A stretch of DNA of 64,000 nt. It comes from Cohnella sp. WQ 127256. GTDB lineage: Bacteria; Bacillota; Bacilli; Paenibacillales; Paenibacillaceae. A program made the position numbers and the translations under genes. Where the stretch lies: NCBI RefSeq assembly GCF_024519285.1, contig NZ_JAMZCY010000002.1:124001-188000 (forward strand). The letters are read 5' to 3'. The notes beneath the pieces were generated by a model, which was given only the letters and a program-made list of their open reading frames with translations, did not search any database and was not told the DNA's origin. This document shows, in pieces, positions 18,130 through 27,208 of the stretch; the first letter of the stretch is position 1, and the number at the start of each line of letters is the position of its first letter.

Positions 18130-18870
18130 GTGATAGGTCGTAGTGGAAATCCCGCATTGAATGACAGTTCATTTGAACGAACGAATGGTTACGACGGATC
18201 GGAAAAGATGACGATTGAAGGAACGGTAAACAAAGCGTTTATCATGCTCGCAATCCTTCTTGGAGGAGCCTTCGTTACCTGGACGATGTACTTCGACGGA
18301 AAGAATGTTCTCCCGCTTGCGATCGGAGGAGCGATTGGTGGGTTGATCCTCGGGCTAATAATCAGCTTTAAGCCGACAGCTTCCCCTTTTCTGGTGCCGT
18401 TATATGCTGCACTTGAGGGCATATTTCTAGGAGGAATTTCAGCAAATTATGAAGCACGCTTCAATGGAATAACGCTGCAAGCCGCCTTGTTGACGATGTG
18501 TGTGTTCGTGGCCCTACTTCTAGCTTATAAAACAAGGATTATTAAGGCGACGGAAAACTTCAAGCTCGGAGTGTTTGCGGCTACGGGTGGAGTTATGCTC
18601 ATCTATCTCGTTAGCTTTATTCTGGGTATGTTTGGCATCACAGTTCCTTATTTGCACGATAGCAGCTTGATCGGTATCGGCATTTCGCTCGTCATCGTCG
18701 TTATTGCTGCCTTGAATCTGGTCCTTGATTTCGATTTTATCGAGAAGGGTACGGAAAATGGGGCTCCTAAGCATATGGAATGGTATGGGGCATTTGGCTT
18801 GATGGTGACGCTAGTGTGGTTGTATCTGGAGATGCTTCGTCTGCTCTCGAAGATTATGAGCCGCGATTAG
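18130..18870 (+). CDS. Bax inhibitor-1/YccA-like membrane protein
   Basis: A multi-spanning membrane protein of 246 residues with seven hydrophobic helices after a polar N-terminus of about 33 residues. The start (IGRSGNPALNDSSF, then MTIEGTVNKAF) and the loop SFKPTASPFLVPLYAALEGIFLG are hallmarks of the bacterial Bax-inhibitor-1-like family. DFDFIEKGTENGAP and WYGAFGLMVTLVWLYLEMLR form the conserved C-terminal part. The wider family includes calcium-leak channels and regulators of membrane proteases; the role in bacteria is poorly defined. The start is GTG 18130 with GAGGTG nine bases upstream. It is monocistronic with a strong terminator. Confidence 0.9.
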   Translation: MIGRSGNPALNDSSFERTNGYDGSEKMTIEGTVNKAFIMLAILLGGAFVTWTMYFDGKNVLPLAIGGAIGGLILGLIISFKPTASPFLVPLYAALEGIFLGGISANYEARFNGITLQAALLTMCVFVALLLAYKTRIIKATENFKLGVFAATGGVMLIYLVSFILGMFGITVPYLHDSSLIGIGISLVIVVIAALNLVLDFDFIEKGTENGAPKHMEWYGAFGLMVTLVWLYLEMLRLLSKIMSRD

Positions 18871-18892
18871 TCTATTAGTCTAAGGGAAATAG

Positions 18893-18935
18893 AAAAATCC
18901 TCACCCCACAATGAATTGTGGGGTGAGGATTTTTT
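18893..18935 (+). terminator. Strong rho-independent terminator
   Basis: AAATCCTCACCCCACAAT pairs perfectly with ATTGTGGGGTGAGGATTT around a GA loop and is followed by a T run, 22 bases after the stop codon. Confidence 0.95.
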
Positions 18936-19118
18936 GATTCCGTTACTCGAATATTTCGATTTCCGTCCAACCAAGGTTGTGGATTTTACATTTTACGGAG
19001 TTAATTGCATTCTGATGGTTCGGCTATTGTATAGTTAATGTTAGAAAATAACAAAAAAATCGAACCTTTTAAGTCGATCGAACCAATAGAGGATGAATAC
19101 CCTTTAGGAGGCGCCCCT

Positions 19119-19697
19119 ATGCAGGATCATGAAATACATCCATGGCTCACCAGAATGATCCAGGGTGATTCACAAGCATTCTATCCCATCTATCAAGCTA
19201 CGAAGGATCATGTGTACCGAATGCTACGTTTTTTGCTAAATAACAAGGAAGATGCTGCGGATGTGATGAGTGAGGTGTATTTGAATGTCTGGCATTCTCT
19301 TCCGAGCTATGATTTCAATCAACCTTTTCGTTCGTGGCTGAATGGTCTGATTATTCGACAGGCTAGTAATTGGAGACGTAAGCTTTGGCGAAAAATGCGA
19401 CTCTTCGAACGAGCGCAAAGATTAGCGACGGAATCGTTATCGAATCAATCAGAGGAAGGTTATCTAGCACGTGAACAAAGCTCAGAAATCCTCAGCCTTG
19501 TGAATAAGCTTCCTTACAAGCTTAGAGAGGTTATTGTTTTAAGGCATTATCAGGATTGCTCATTGGAAGAGGTGGCGGATGTGCTTCAAGTCCCACTCGG
19601 AACCGTCAAATCTAGACATCACTCCGCCATTCGTAAGCTTCGTCAGTTGACCGAGCATCATTACGTTCCTAAGGAGGCATCCATTCGTGCAGATTGA
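19119..19697 (+). CDS. ECF-type RNA polymerase sigma factor
   Basis: A group IV sigma factor of 192 residues. Region 2 (about 20-90) includes FYPIYQATKDHVYRMLRFLL, EDAADVMSEVYLNVW and PFRSWLNGLI, which bind core polymerase and the -10 element. Region 4 (about 130-180) has LPYKLREVIVLRHYQDCSLE and a helix-turn-helix EVADVLQVPLGTVKSRHHSA that reads the -35 element. The ATG at 19119 is chosen because AGGAGG lies seven bases upstream; 27 further in-frame codons upstream lack a ribosome site. The next gene overlaps by 11 bases and encodes a membrane protein that is its likely anti-sigma factor. The regulon is unknown. Confidence 0.92.
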   Translation: MQDHEIHPWLTRMIQGDSQAFYPIYQATKDHVYRMLRFLLNNKEDAADVMSEVYLNVWHSLPSYDFNQPFRSWLNGLIIRQASNWRRKLWRKMRLFERAQRLATESLSNQSEEGYLAREQSSEILSLVNKLPYKLREVIVLRHYQDCSLEEVADVLQVPLGTVKSRHHSAIRKLRQLTEHHYVPKEASIRAD

Positions 19698-20655
19698 GAA
19701 ACAAGTGGCGGAAGCCTATAAAGTGCAAGCGATGGACATTCAGAGCCCCGAAGAGGTTGATGCTCGGATCATTCACCAATACGAGAATCACATTCGGAAT
19801 AAGAGGGGAATGCCTATGCGTCCAGCCAAGAAGAGAACGATTCAACTTATCCTTATCGGATTATTAGTGCTCATGATTAGTGCGTTTACCGTGCAATATT
19901 TCGTTAAAATTGGGGATGACCGCTATAGCATTGAAAATACAGTTTCTAAATATGAGAACTATAACCCAGAAACAGCCAGTGTCATTCGAGCGCAGCTGGA
20001 GCAGGTGAAATCTCAGCTGAGCGTGGGTGAAAGTGCAATTGTCTACTCGAAAGAGATGGGGGAGATTGTGCTCAAGTCATTGCAAATGCCCTATGCTGAA
20101 GTCGTCTCAAATCCATATGTTTATACAGATTACGTGACATGGCAGGACAAACTAAATAGCCAGCTTTCCGAATTTAAGCTCCCAGTCGTATTAGAAGGTG
20201 ACTTATTGTTTGAAGGGGGAGTGGAGGAGCGACCTTATGGTGGGTTAATCATGTCTGAGCATTTTCCGATCGTCGATAAGCTTCATGAAGAGGTTAATCA
20301 GATGGGGAAGGATGTCGCCTGGCAGAAATTTGACCAAGACATGGAGAAGTTCCCTGTATTTACGACACTTTACAGGGACGGTCATCAAGATGTGATTAAA
20401 GTATCGATGGAAATCATCAAACAGAAAATGAAGTTCGTAGGTGTCGTAGATGGTACGCAGGAAAAAGTTACGGTTAACGGGCAGGAAGCTTTATATTCTG
20501 CGAGTGATAAGTTCCTTTACAGCGAGACGAATGAATATCAAAGCCTGACTTGGGTGGAAACTCTTGAGGACAAGTCAGTGGTCTATAGCGTAGGTAGCTC
20601 TGGTAAACAAATAACGAAGGAGAAGCTTGTGGCAATTGCTGAGAGCATGAAGTAA
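19687..20655 (+). CDS. Probable membrane-anchored anti-sigma factor
   Basis: A bitopic protein of 322 residues. A short cytoplasmic part (about 1-50) precedes one transmembrane helix (about 54-73, IQLILIGLLVLMISAFTVQY) and an extracytoplasmic domain of about 250 residues that I do not recognise as a named family. The start is GTG 19687 inside the sigma gene, with AGGAGG nine bases upstream, so translation is coupled. This gene order and topology are those of ECF anti-sigma factors, which hold the sigma factor at the membrane until a signal arrives. The cytoplasmic part is too short to show a clear zinc-binding motif. A perfect terminator follows. Confidence 0.72.
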   Translation: MQIEKQVAEAYKVQAMDIQSPEEVDARIIHQYENHIRNKRGMPMRPAKKRTIQLILIGLLVLMISAFTVQYFVKIGDDRYSIENTVSKYENYNPETASVIRAQLEQVKSQLSVGESAIVYSKEMGEIVLKSLQMPYAEVVSNPYVYTDYVTWQDKLNSQLSEFKLPVVLEGDLLFEGGVEERPYGGLIMSEHFPIVDKLHEEVNQMGKDVAWQKFDQDMEKFPVFTTLYRDGHQDVIKVSMEIIKQKMKFVGVVDGTQEKVTVNGQEALYSASDKFLYSETNEYQSLTWVETLEDKSVVYSVGSSGKQITKEKLVAIAESMK

Positions 20656-20663
20656 AGCGAGAA

Positions 20664-20704
20664 AGAGGTAATACAGAGGATTTATCTGTATTACCTCTTT
20701 TTCT
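20664..20704 (+). terminator. Rho-independent terminator
   Basis: AGAGGTAATACAGA pairs with TCTGTATTACCTCT around a GGATTTA loop and is followed by TTTTTCT, ending the sigma/anti-sigma operon. Confidence 0.93.
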
Positions 20705-20910
20705 ATGTGGCACAAGGGCAGCCGCTACTCTTTGACGAAGGTAGTTTTTTTGGCCTTGGTGAGCGAAACTTGAACGCGGTCGGGCTTTTGATTTGCTCGA
20801 AATTATAGACAATCTCCTAATGCTACCTTATGCTAGTTTCAACTATTTTCAAGGAATTGTTGTCTATTTTATTGTCAAATAGCCACACACTAGGAAGGGT
20901 GCTTAGACCA

Positions 20911-22686
20911 ATGGTATCTATAAAGGCGTTTATTAAATCAAAGTGGAAAATGTCCATCTTCAGTAGATTGGTCATTACGTTTCTTCTCATTATTTGCCCC
21001 GTCTACGTTCTAAGTATCGAAATCTATCAATGGGCTGTACAAACTCAAAAACAGGAAATTTCCAATACGATGCTCTCACAGGTCAATTTTTATAAGGAGA
21101 ATCTTGAAGAAGAAATACAAAGAATAAAGCTCCTTCAGTTTTACTTCACGGACGATGTGAATTTGCAACAGCTTGCTCTTGTCCCAGAATCTCTCGATGA
21201 TTATGGGAAAGCGCAAACGATATTACAGCTTCAACAGCATTTGAAATCGATAGCGAGCAGTAGTTCTTACGTTCTCAGCGCAAGCGCTTACATTCCTTCA
21301 GTAGATAGGGTAATCACTTCATCATCTTTTGAAAGCTCTATCCCTAATGAGGAATTTAATGTTCTTAAATCAAACTCCTACTATTCTAAAGACGCGCAAA
21401 CGATTTATTGGAACAATCGTCTTTTTCTAAGTATCTCTAACTTATCCAATACTCCTATCGATACAGAAAGCAAAGTAAAGAAGAATCCCGCGTACATCAT
21501 TGCCCTGGAACTGAACCTGGAAGTGTTAGAAGACGCATTAAAGCAGTTCAATAACTACAATGACGGAGGGGCTTTGTTAGTCGATCATCGCAACAATTTC
21601 GTATTGACGAGTACGAATAACGCTGAAGAAAATTCAATCATTTCGGCATATGTAAAGGAAGCTGCAAAAACCTCCAAAAGCGGCTTTAGGAATATAAAAA
21701 TCATGGACAAGTCTTATTGGACGATCTATACGAGCTCCGATTATCTCGGTATCACGTTGTCTAAGTTCGTACCGGAAAGCGAAGTCCTTAAAGCCTTTGA
21801 GAAGTACTCCAACTGGTTTTGGATTTTTACCGCGACGGCGATTCTGCTTATTCTGATCTATTCCTTATCTACTTACCGGTTAATATATAAACCTTTGTCG
21901 TTGCTAGTAAAATCCTTCCGCAAGATGGAGAAAGGAGATTTAGACATATCCATTACGCATAAATCCGATAACGAGTTCAGATACCTATACGGTGCTTTTA
22001 ATAAAATGGTCGATAAGTTCGGTACTTTAATCGAACAGGTGTATAAACAGAAAATACTTGCGCAGAACGCACAATTGAAACAGCTCCAGACGCAAATCGT
22101 CCCGCACTTTCTTTACAACAGCTATTTCATCCTGCATAGGATGGTGATCGATGAAGATATCGACAATGCGGCTCGTTTCTCCCAACAGCTTGGAAATTAT
22201 CTCAAATTCATAACGCGAAGCGGAGCGGACGAGGTTACGTTAGTTAGCGAAATCGAGCATGCACGGATTTATACGGAAATATTGAGTATGCGTTTTGCCA
22301 GCAGGATGACAATTGAATTTGAACAGACGCCAGAGGAATGTAGTCATATTAAAGTGCCTCGTCTGATTATACAGCCCATTATAGAGAATGCGCTTGAGCA
22401 TAGTCTTGAGAATAAGGCCAGTGGAGGAATACTGAGCATCTCGTTCTTAAAGCTGGAAAAAACGTTGAATGTTATTGTCGAAGATAACGGTAATAGTCTG
22501 GACGACCAGGAATTAGAGGCACTGCAGAAGTCTCTTATCGAAAAGGATAATATGGACGAGGTGGAAACGACCGGGATCAAAAATATACATAGGAGGCTTC
22601 AATATGGTATAGGGAACGACAGTGGATTGATATTTTCTAGAAGTGATTTGGGTGGGTTAAAGGTGATTATCAGCATTGAAATATAG
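20911..22686 (+). CDS. YesM-type sensor histidine kinase of carbohydrate uptake system 2
   Basis: Membrane kinase of 591 residues. It has a first helix (about 18-38), an extracellular sensor of about 250 residues, a second helix (about 303-324) and HAMP (about 325-378). The His_kinase domain has the phospho-acceptor in TQIVPHFLYNSYFI, followed by HATPase (RLIIQPIIENALEHS, VEDNGNSLDD, TTGIKNIHRRL). The ATG at 20911 is chosen over an upstream ATG at 20830: a GGAAGGG stretch lies some 11 bases upstream and the membrane start fits. The AraC-type regulator gene follows after a gap of about 30 bases. Together they probably control the lipoprotein/permease genes further downstream. Confidence 0.9.
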   Translation: MVSIKAFIKSKWKMSIFSRLVITFLLIICPVYVLSIEIYQWAVQTQKQEISNTMLSQVNFYKENLEEEIQRIKLLQFYFTDDVNLQQLALVPESLDDYGKAQTILQLQQHLKSIASSSSYVLSASAYIPSVDRVITSSSFESSIPNEEFNVLKSNSYYSKDAQTIYWNNRLFLSISNLSNTPIDTESKVKKNPAYIIALELNLEVLEDALKQFNNYNDGGALLVDHRNNFVLTSTNNAEENSIISAYVKEAAKTSKSGFRNIKIMDKSYWTIYTSSDYLGITLSKFVPESEVLKAFEKYSNWFWIFTATAILLILIYSLSTYRLIYKPLSLLVKSFRKMEKGDLDISITHKSDNEFRYLYGAFNKMVDKFGTLIEQVYKQKILAQNAQLKQLQTQIVPHFLYNSYFILHRMVIDEDIDNAARFSQQLGNYLKFITRSGADEVTLVSEIEHARIYTEILSMRFASRMTIEFEQTPEECSHIKVPRLIIQPIIENALEHSLENKASGGILSISFLKLEKTLNVIVEDNGNSLDDQELEALQKSLIEKDNMDEVETTGIKNIHRRLQYGIGNDSGLIFSRSDLGGLKVIISIEI

Positions 22687-22719
22687 CCTATTGGAATGAT
22701 TAAACGAAGGAGTGAGATG

Positions 22720-24375
22720 ATGTATAAACTGTTGATCGTGGACGACGAGCAGATGATCGTGGATTGGCTTTATCGGCTTTTTAGTGGTCTGACGCAACAT
22801 GATCTGGATATATACAAAGCTTACACGGGAGAGCAAGCCATGAGTTGGCTGAACAGGACAAAGATCGATATCGTACTGACGGACATCAATATGCCCGAGA
22901 TGAACGGAATACAGCTCCTTGATAACATAAAGAGCAGGTGGCCGGACTGCAAAGTCATATTTTTGACCGGATACAACCAATTCGATTATGTATATGCGGC
23001 AATAAAACATGACGGAGTAAGTTATTTGTTGAAAACGGAAGACGACTCCGAAATCATAAAGACGGTAGAAAAAGCCATCAGCGAAATAGAGAATAGTTAT
23101 AGAAACAAAGAGCTGCTTAGCAGGGTGAGACTTCAAGTAAGCAAGGCGCTGCCGCTGCTTCAAAAGGAATATCTAACTACGTTGCTCCGGGGGGAAAAGT
23201 CCGTACTTCCGGTTACGCAGCAGCAACTGGATGAAATGGAGATCTCTCTTAACGCCGAGCTCCCTGTAATTATGCTGCTAGGAACAACGGACAATCTATC
23301 CAAGAAGCTGGCTCTAGCCGAGAAGACCCGACTGATCTATACCGCAAAGAACATAGTGGAAGAGTATTTATTTGAGAACATCTATTCCGCATACCTATTT
23401 TACGAAGAGTCGTACTCCGTATGGTTAATTCAGCCTGCCGATCCTGAGGTCACTTGGGAAAGGTCCAGACTATTCATTAAGGAAATGCTGGAAACGGCAC
23501 AGAAAACTTGCATGGAATCCCTTCAGGTAAGTATGTCTTTCGCGATTGCTAAGGATTTAAGTCGTTGGGATTCGCTTTCCGAAAAGTACTACGGTCTAAA
23601 ACAGCTGCTTAACTACCGTATCGGTTCTAAAAGCGGCATTATCCTTTCTGAGAATGAATCTGATTCTATTGCACAAGATCAATCTCAAATTACAAGCCGG
23701 TATGAAGGGAATATTCACGCGCATCTGAATAAGATCAGTAAGCTGGAGAACTGTTTGGAGCGAGGCCAGAAGCAGGATTACTTCGATAACTATTCAGAGA
23801 TCGGGGATTTTCTGACCAAGATTCATAGCATGCATCACATTCCTGCGTTGGAAATCTATTTTTCATTGTCATTAAAGTTGTTGTCTTACATTAACCGGAG
23901 GGGACTTGTTGCAGAGCAGGTATTCCATTCAAGCATAAGCAAGCTTACCCGGATAGATGAATTCGATTGCTGGGCGGATGCCGTTGACTATTTGCATGGG
24001 ATTGCAAGCGATATCTTTAAGCTACAGGAACGCGATCTAGAAAAGCGGGAAGAGGATATCATCATGCTTGTGCAGCAATATATTTTTGAACATTTATCGG
24101 AGGACATATCCCTGGTCAGGCTAGGTGAGCTTACCTATTTCAACCCTTCGTACCTATCGCGGTTGTTTAAACAGATAACCGGCACTAATATTTCAGACCA
24201 TATTCAGCTCGCTCGGATAAATAAGGCAAAGGAGCTTCTAGGAGGGACGGGAATGAAAATACATGAGGTCGCCTTATCGATCGGCTTTGATTCTCCCGCT
24301 TACTTTGCTAAGTTTTTCAAAAAATCCATTGGGATGACACCGCAGGAGTATCGCGATTCTAGAATCATGAAGTAA
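22720..24375 (+). CDS. YesN-type response regulator (receiver + AraC HTH), long form
   Basis: A 551-residue regulator. It has an N-terminal receiver (acidic DDE near residue 8, phospho-acceptor in IVLTDINMPEMNG, lysine in YLLKTED where a proline normally follows the lysine), a central region of about 300 residues and a C-terminal AraC double helix-turn-helix (LVRLGELTYFNPSYLSRLFK; EVALSIGFDSPAYFAKFF). The central region is typical of the long YesN proteins of Paenibacillus. The ATG at 22720 lies seven bases after AAGGAG. It pairs with the kinase encoded upstream. The threonine after the receiver lysine (LLKTE in place of LLKP) is a small departure from consensus. Confidence 0.9.
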   Translation: MYKLLIVDDEQMIVDWLYRLFSGLTQHDLDIYKAYTGEQAMSWLNRTKIDIVLTDINMPEMNGIQLLDNIKSRWPDCKVIFLTGYNQFDYVYAAIKHDGVSYLLKTEDDSEIIKTVEKAISEIENSYRNKELLSRVRLQVSKALPLLQKEYLTTLLRGEKSVLPVTQQQLDEMEISLNAELPVIMLLGTTDNLSKKLALAEKTRLIYTAKNIVEEYLFENIYSAYLFYEESYSVWLIQPADPEVTWERSRLFIKEMLETAQKTCMESLQVSMSFAIAKDLSRWDSLSEKYYGLKQLLNYRIGSKSGIILSENESDSIAQDQSQITSRYEGNIHAHLNKISKLENCLERGQKQDYFDNYSEIGDFLTKIHSMHHIPALEIYFSLSLKLLSYINRRGLVAEQVFHSSISKLTRIDEFDCWADAVDYLHGIASDIFKLQERDLEKREEDIIMLVQQYIFEHLSEDISLVRLGELTYFNPSYLSRLFKQITGTNISDHIQLARINKAKELLGGTGMKIHEVALSIGFDSPAYFAKFFKKSIGMTPQEYRDSRIMK

Positions 24376-24406
24376 ACGGAAAGCTCAATAGTAAAGAATG
24401 TCATAT

Positions 24407-24435
24407 ATTAAACGCTTTCATTCACTGATTATAAT
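24407..24435 (+). promoter_or_regulatory. cre-like site overlapping the promoter of sugar operon 2
   Basis: ATTAAACGCTTTCA (24407-24420), read on the minus strand, matches the CcpA consensus at 12 of 14 positions. A perfect TATAAT lies at 24430-24435, so the cre-like site covers the place of the -35 box. This fits catabolite repression of the lipoprotein gene that starts at 24481. Confidence 0.5.
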
Positions 24436-24480
24436 AAATTCAGAGGCCTCGCTCAAACACATAAAAAACGGAGGGTTTAT

Positions 24481-26187
24481 ATGAAACACCAAAGAATCGC
24501 AAAGCTCATTACTCTTGTGCTTGTGGCTTCTATGATATTAGTATTGGCAGCTTGCAGTTCTTCGAAAAATACGCAACAAGAAACAACATCCTCACAAGCC
24601 AGCGACTCGGTATCCTCGGAAGCATCGGCAAATCCCGAAATATCCGATCCTATGGCCAAGTATGATCCCCCAATTACAATTACAAGCGTAAGGCCAGATC
24701 TTGGCACAAACTATAAATATGATGCAGATGAAACGATCGACAACAACGTCTGGACTAAAGCGTATCAAGATAATCTGGGAATAAATATCAAATTTAATTG
24801 GGTTGTTCCAGTCGAACAATATCCGCAAAAATTTGGTGTTGCCATTGCATCAAATGATTTGCCCGATGTATTTGATGTCAATATGAAGGACTTCAAGCTG
24901 TTGATTGACAATGATGCAATTGCCGATTTAACGAGCGTATATGAGCAATATGCCTCACCGTTAACCAAAAGCGTTATTGAAGCTGATGGTGGCTTGGTGC
25001 TTGGAACAGCCAAATTCAACGGAAAGCTGATGGCTATTCCGGAGACTCAATCGATGTTGGACAATATCGAAATGATCTGGATCCGCCAAGATTGGCTCAA
25101 AAAGTTAAATTTGCCGATGCCCAAGACAATGGATGAATTGGTAAAGACCGCGGAAGCGTTTGTCTCGCAGGATCCTGATGGAAACGGAAAAGCTGATACG
25201 CTAGGCATTGCAATCAATAAGGAGGCTATTAGCGGCGCATTAACAGGTTGGGCTGATATTGCTCCGATATTCTATGCCTATCATGCGTATCCAGGGGGAT
25301 GGATCAAGGATGCTTCAGGCAATCTGGTCTTTGGCACCATACAGCCCGAAGTAAAGACCGCACTGGCCGCTTTACAAGACATGTACAGTAAAAAGCTGAT
25401 TGATCGTGAATTTGGTGTTAAAGACGGTACAAAAGTGGCAGAGTCCACGACTGCAGGCAAAATTGGAATCGTGTTCGGAGCGATGTGGAATTCCCTTTGG
25501 CCGCTGAATTCAAGTAAAGAAAATGAGAAAGACCCTGGTGACTGGATCGCGATTCCGTTGGTTTCTTCAGATGATAAGCCGGTACTGTCCTTGGTCTCGT
25601 CTCCTGCTACGAATTATCATGTAGTAAACAAAAATTTCGAGCATCCTGAAGCACTTATTAAAATGATAAACGAATGGGTAGAGAATACAATGGGACCTAA
25701 TGCTGATAAGAACAAATATGGTACTACGCCTCAAGGTAAGGAAGTATTCAAGATGTCCATGTTCCGTATATGGGGACCTAAGCAGAATCTTGAAATTTAC
25801 CAGACGGTTCTAGCGGCATTGCAAAGCAAGGATCCTTCACAGCTGAACGCCTCCGACAAAACTACCTATGACAAAGTTATTGCTTATCAAGGTGGAGATA
25901 TCAAGAACTGGGGTACTGCAGCAATATTTGGACCGGGTGGATCACAATCCATATTAGAGCAAGTAGATAAAAATAATCAATGGATCTTTAATGAGTACTA
26001 TGGCGCTCCTACTCAGACCCAGATAGACAAGGGAGCTACTCTTAGCAAAATACAAAACGAAGTATTCCTTAAGATTATCATGGGCAAAGAGTCCATTGAT
26101 GAATTCGATAAATTCGTAGAACAATGGAAAAAGCTAGGTGGAGATCAGCTTACAAAAGAAGTCAACGACTGGTATAAATCCAAGTAG
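24481..26187 (+). CDS. Extracellular solute-binding lipoprotein, LplA-like
   Basis: Sugar-capturing lipoprotein of system 2, 568 residues. The lipobox is LAAC (C25) after a hydrophobic signal segment, then a Ser/Gln/Glu-rich linker and a binding-protein fold (KFGVAIASNDLPDVFDVNMK; IWIRQDWLKKLNLPMPKTMD; a DPDGNGKADT-like calcium-loop-type segment found in many of these proteins). GGAGG lies directly upstream of the ATG. Two permease genes follow, the first after about 90 bases. A lipoprotein transcript separate from the regulators is likely, given the promoter at 24430. The substrate is unknown; no glycosidase gene accompanies this set. Confidence 0.9.
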   Translation: MKHQRIAKLITLVLVASMILVLAACSSSKNTQQETTSSQASDSVSSEASANPEISDPMAKYDPPITITSVRPDLGTNYKYDADETIDNNVWTKAYQDNLGINIKFNWVVPVEQYPQKFGVAIASNDLPDVFDVNMKDFKLLIDNDAIADLTSVYEQYASPLTKSVIEADGGLVLGTAKFNGKLMAIPETQSMLDNIEMIWIRQDWLKKLNLPMPKTMDELVKTAEAFVSQDPDGNGKADTLGIAINKEAISGALTGWADIAPIFYAYHAYPGGWIKDASGNLVFGTIQPEVKTALAALQDMYSKKLIDREFGVKDGTKVAESTTAGKIGIVFGAMWNSLWPLNSSKENEKDPGDWIAIPLVSSDDKPVLSLVSSPATNYHVVNKNFEHPEALIKMINEWVENTMGPNADKNKYGTTPQGKEVFKMSMFRIWGPKQNLEIYQTVLAALQSKDPSQLNASDKTTYDKVIAYQGGDIKNWGTAAIFGPGGSQSILEQVDKNNQWIFNEYYGAPTQTQIDKGATLSKIQNEVFLKIIMGKESIDEFDKFVEQWKKLGGDQLTKEVNDWYKSK

Positions 26188-26276
26188 CAATAATCGGTTG
26201 TAAAGAGGAAAAAGGAAGTTGGCAGAACCAACTTCCTTCTTCCGGAAATTGAAATGCAATACAACGGAGGAATAGC

Positions 26277-27191
26277 ATGGAGGTCCTAAGCTCGAAGGGG
26301 AAAAAATGGATAAGAGAAATGCCGTTACACCTGATGATGGTACCTGGGATCCTATTACTGCTGATATTCAGCTATGGACCTATGGTCGGAATTGTAATGG
26401 CATTCCAAAGATTCAATGCTACTAAAGGATTTTTCAGATCAGAATGGATAGGACTTGATAATTTTGAGTTCATTTTACAAATACCTGATGTACGTCAAGT
26501 GTTCTGGAATACGATCTTTATAGCCTTCATGAAGATTATTGCAAGTTTGATTGTTCCTGTCGGATTAGCGCTTCTGTTAAATGAATTACGAGCAAAGTAT
26601 ATTAAAAGAAGCATTCAAACGATCATATACCTGCCGTACTTTTTATCCTGGGTACTCCTTGCAGGTATTTTAATTGACATCTTATCTCCCTCTAGTGGTA
26701 TCGTAAATCAACTTTTAGGGATATTTGGAGTCGAACCTATATTTTTTCTAGGGAATGAAAAGATATTTCCGTATTTGCTTGTCGTTACACATGTATGGAA
26801 GGAAGCTGGATTTGGAACAATCATCTATCTGGCCGCATTGACGGGAATAAATCCAACACTATATGAGGCGGCTGTAGTAGATGGAGCAAACCGATGGAGG
26901 CAAATCTGGCATATCACCTTGCCTGGGTTGACCCCTATCGTAATTCTTATGACTGTATTGAGTCTTGGCGGTATATTGAATGCAGGGTTTGATCAGGTTT
27001 TCAATTTATACAACCCGCTCGTATACAGTACCGGAGATATCATAGATACGATGGTTTACAGAATGGGTTTGATCGATAACCAATACAGCATTGCAACAGC
27101 TGTCGGCTTATTCAAATCGGTTGTTTCCGTTATTCTCATTATGGTTTCGTACAAACTGGCAGATAAATATGCAGGATATAAAGTTTTATGA
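26277..27191 (+). CDS. Carbohydrate ABC permease, LplB type
   Basis: A 304-residue permease with six transmembrane helices. After a short basic start come the family-typical FSYGPMVGIVMAFQRFN and WIGLDNFEFI. The EAA loop is YEAAVVDGANRWRQIWHITL. GGAGG precedes the ATG closely. The next permease frame overlaps its end by four bases if read from its first ATG, but the better start of that gene is 18 bases further on. It works with the LplA-like lipoprotein encoded upstream and a shared ATPase encoded elsewhere. Confidence 0.93.
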   Translation: MEVLSSKGKKWIREMPLHLMMVPGILLLLIFSYGPMVGIVMAFQRFNATKGFFRSEWIGLDNFEFILQIPDVRQVFWNTIFIAFMKIIASLIVPVGLALLLNELRAKYIKRSIQTIIYLPYFLSWVLLAGILIDILSPSSGIVNQLLGIFGVEPIFFLGNEKIFPYLLVVTHVWKEAGFGTIIYLAALTGINPTLYEAAVVDGANRWRQIWHITLPGLTPIVILMTVLSLGGILNAGFDQVFNLYNPLVYSTGDIIDTMVYRMGLIDNQYSIATAVGLFKSVVSVILIMVSYKLADKYAGYKVL

Positions 27192-27208
27192 TCCTTTGGA
27201 GGAAAGAT

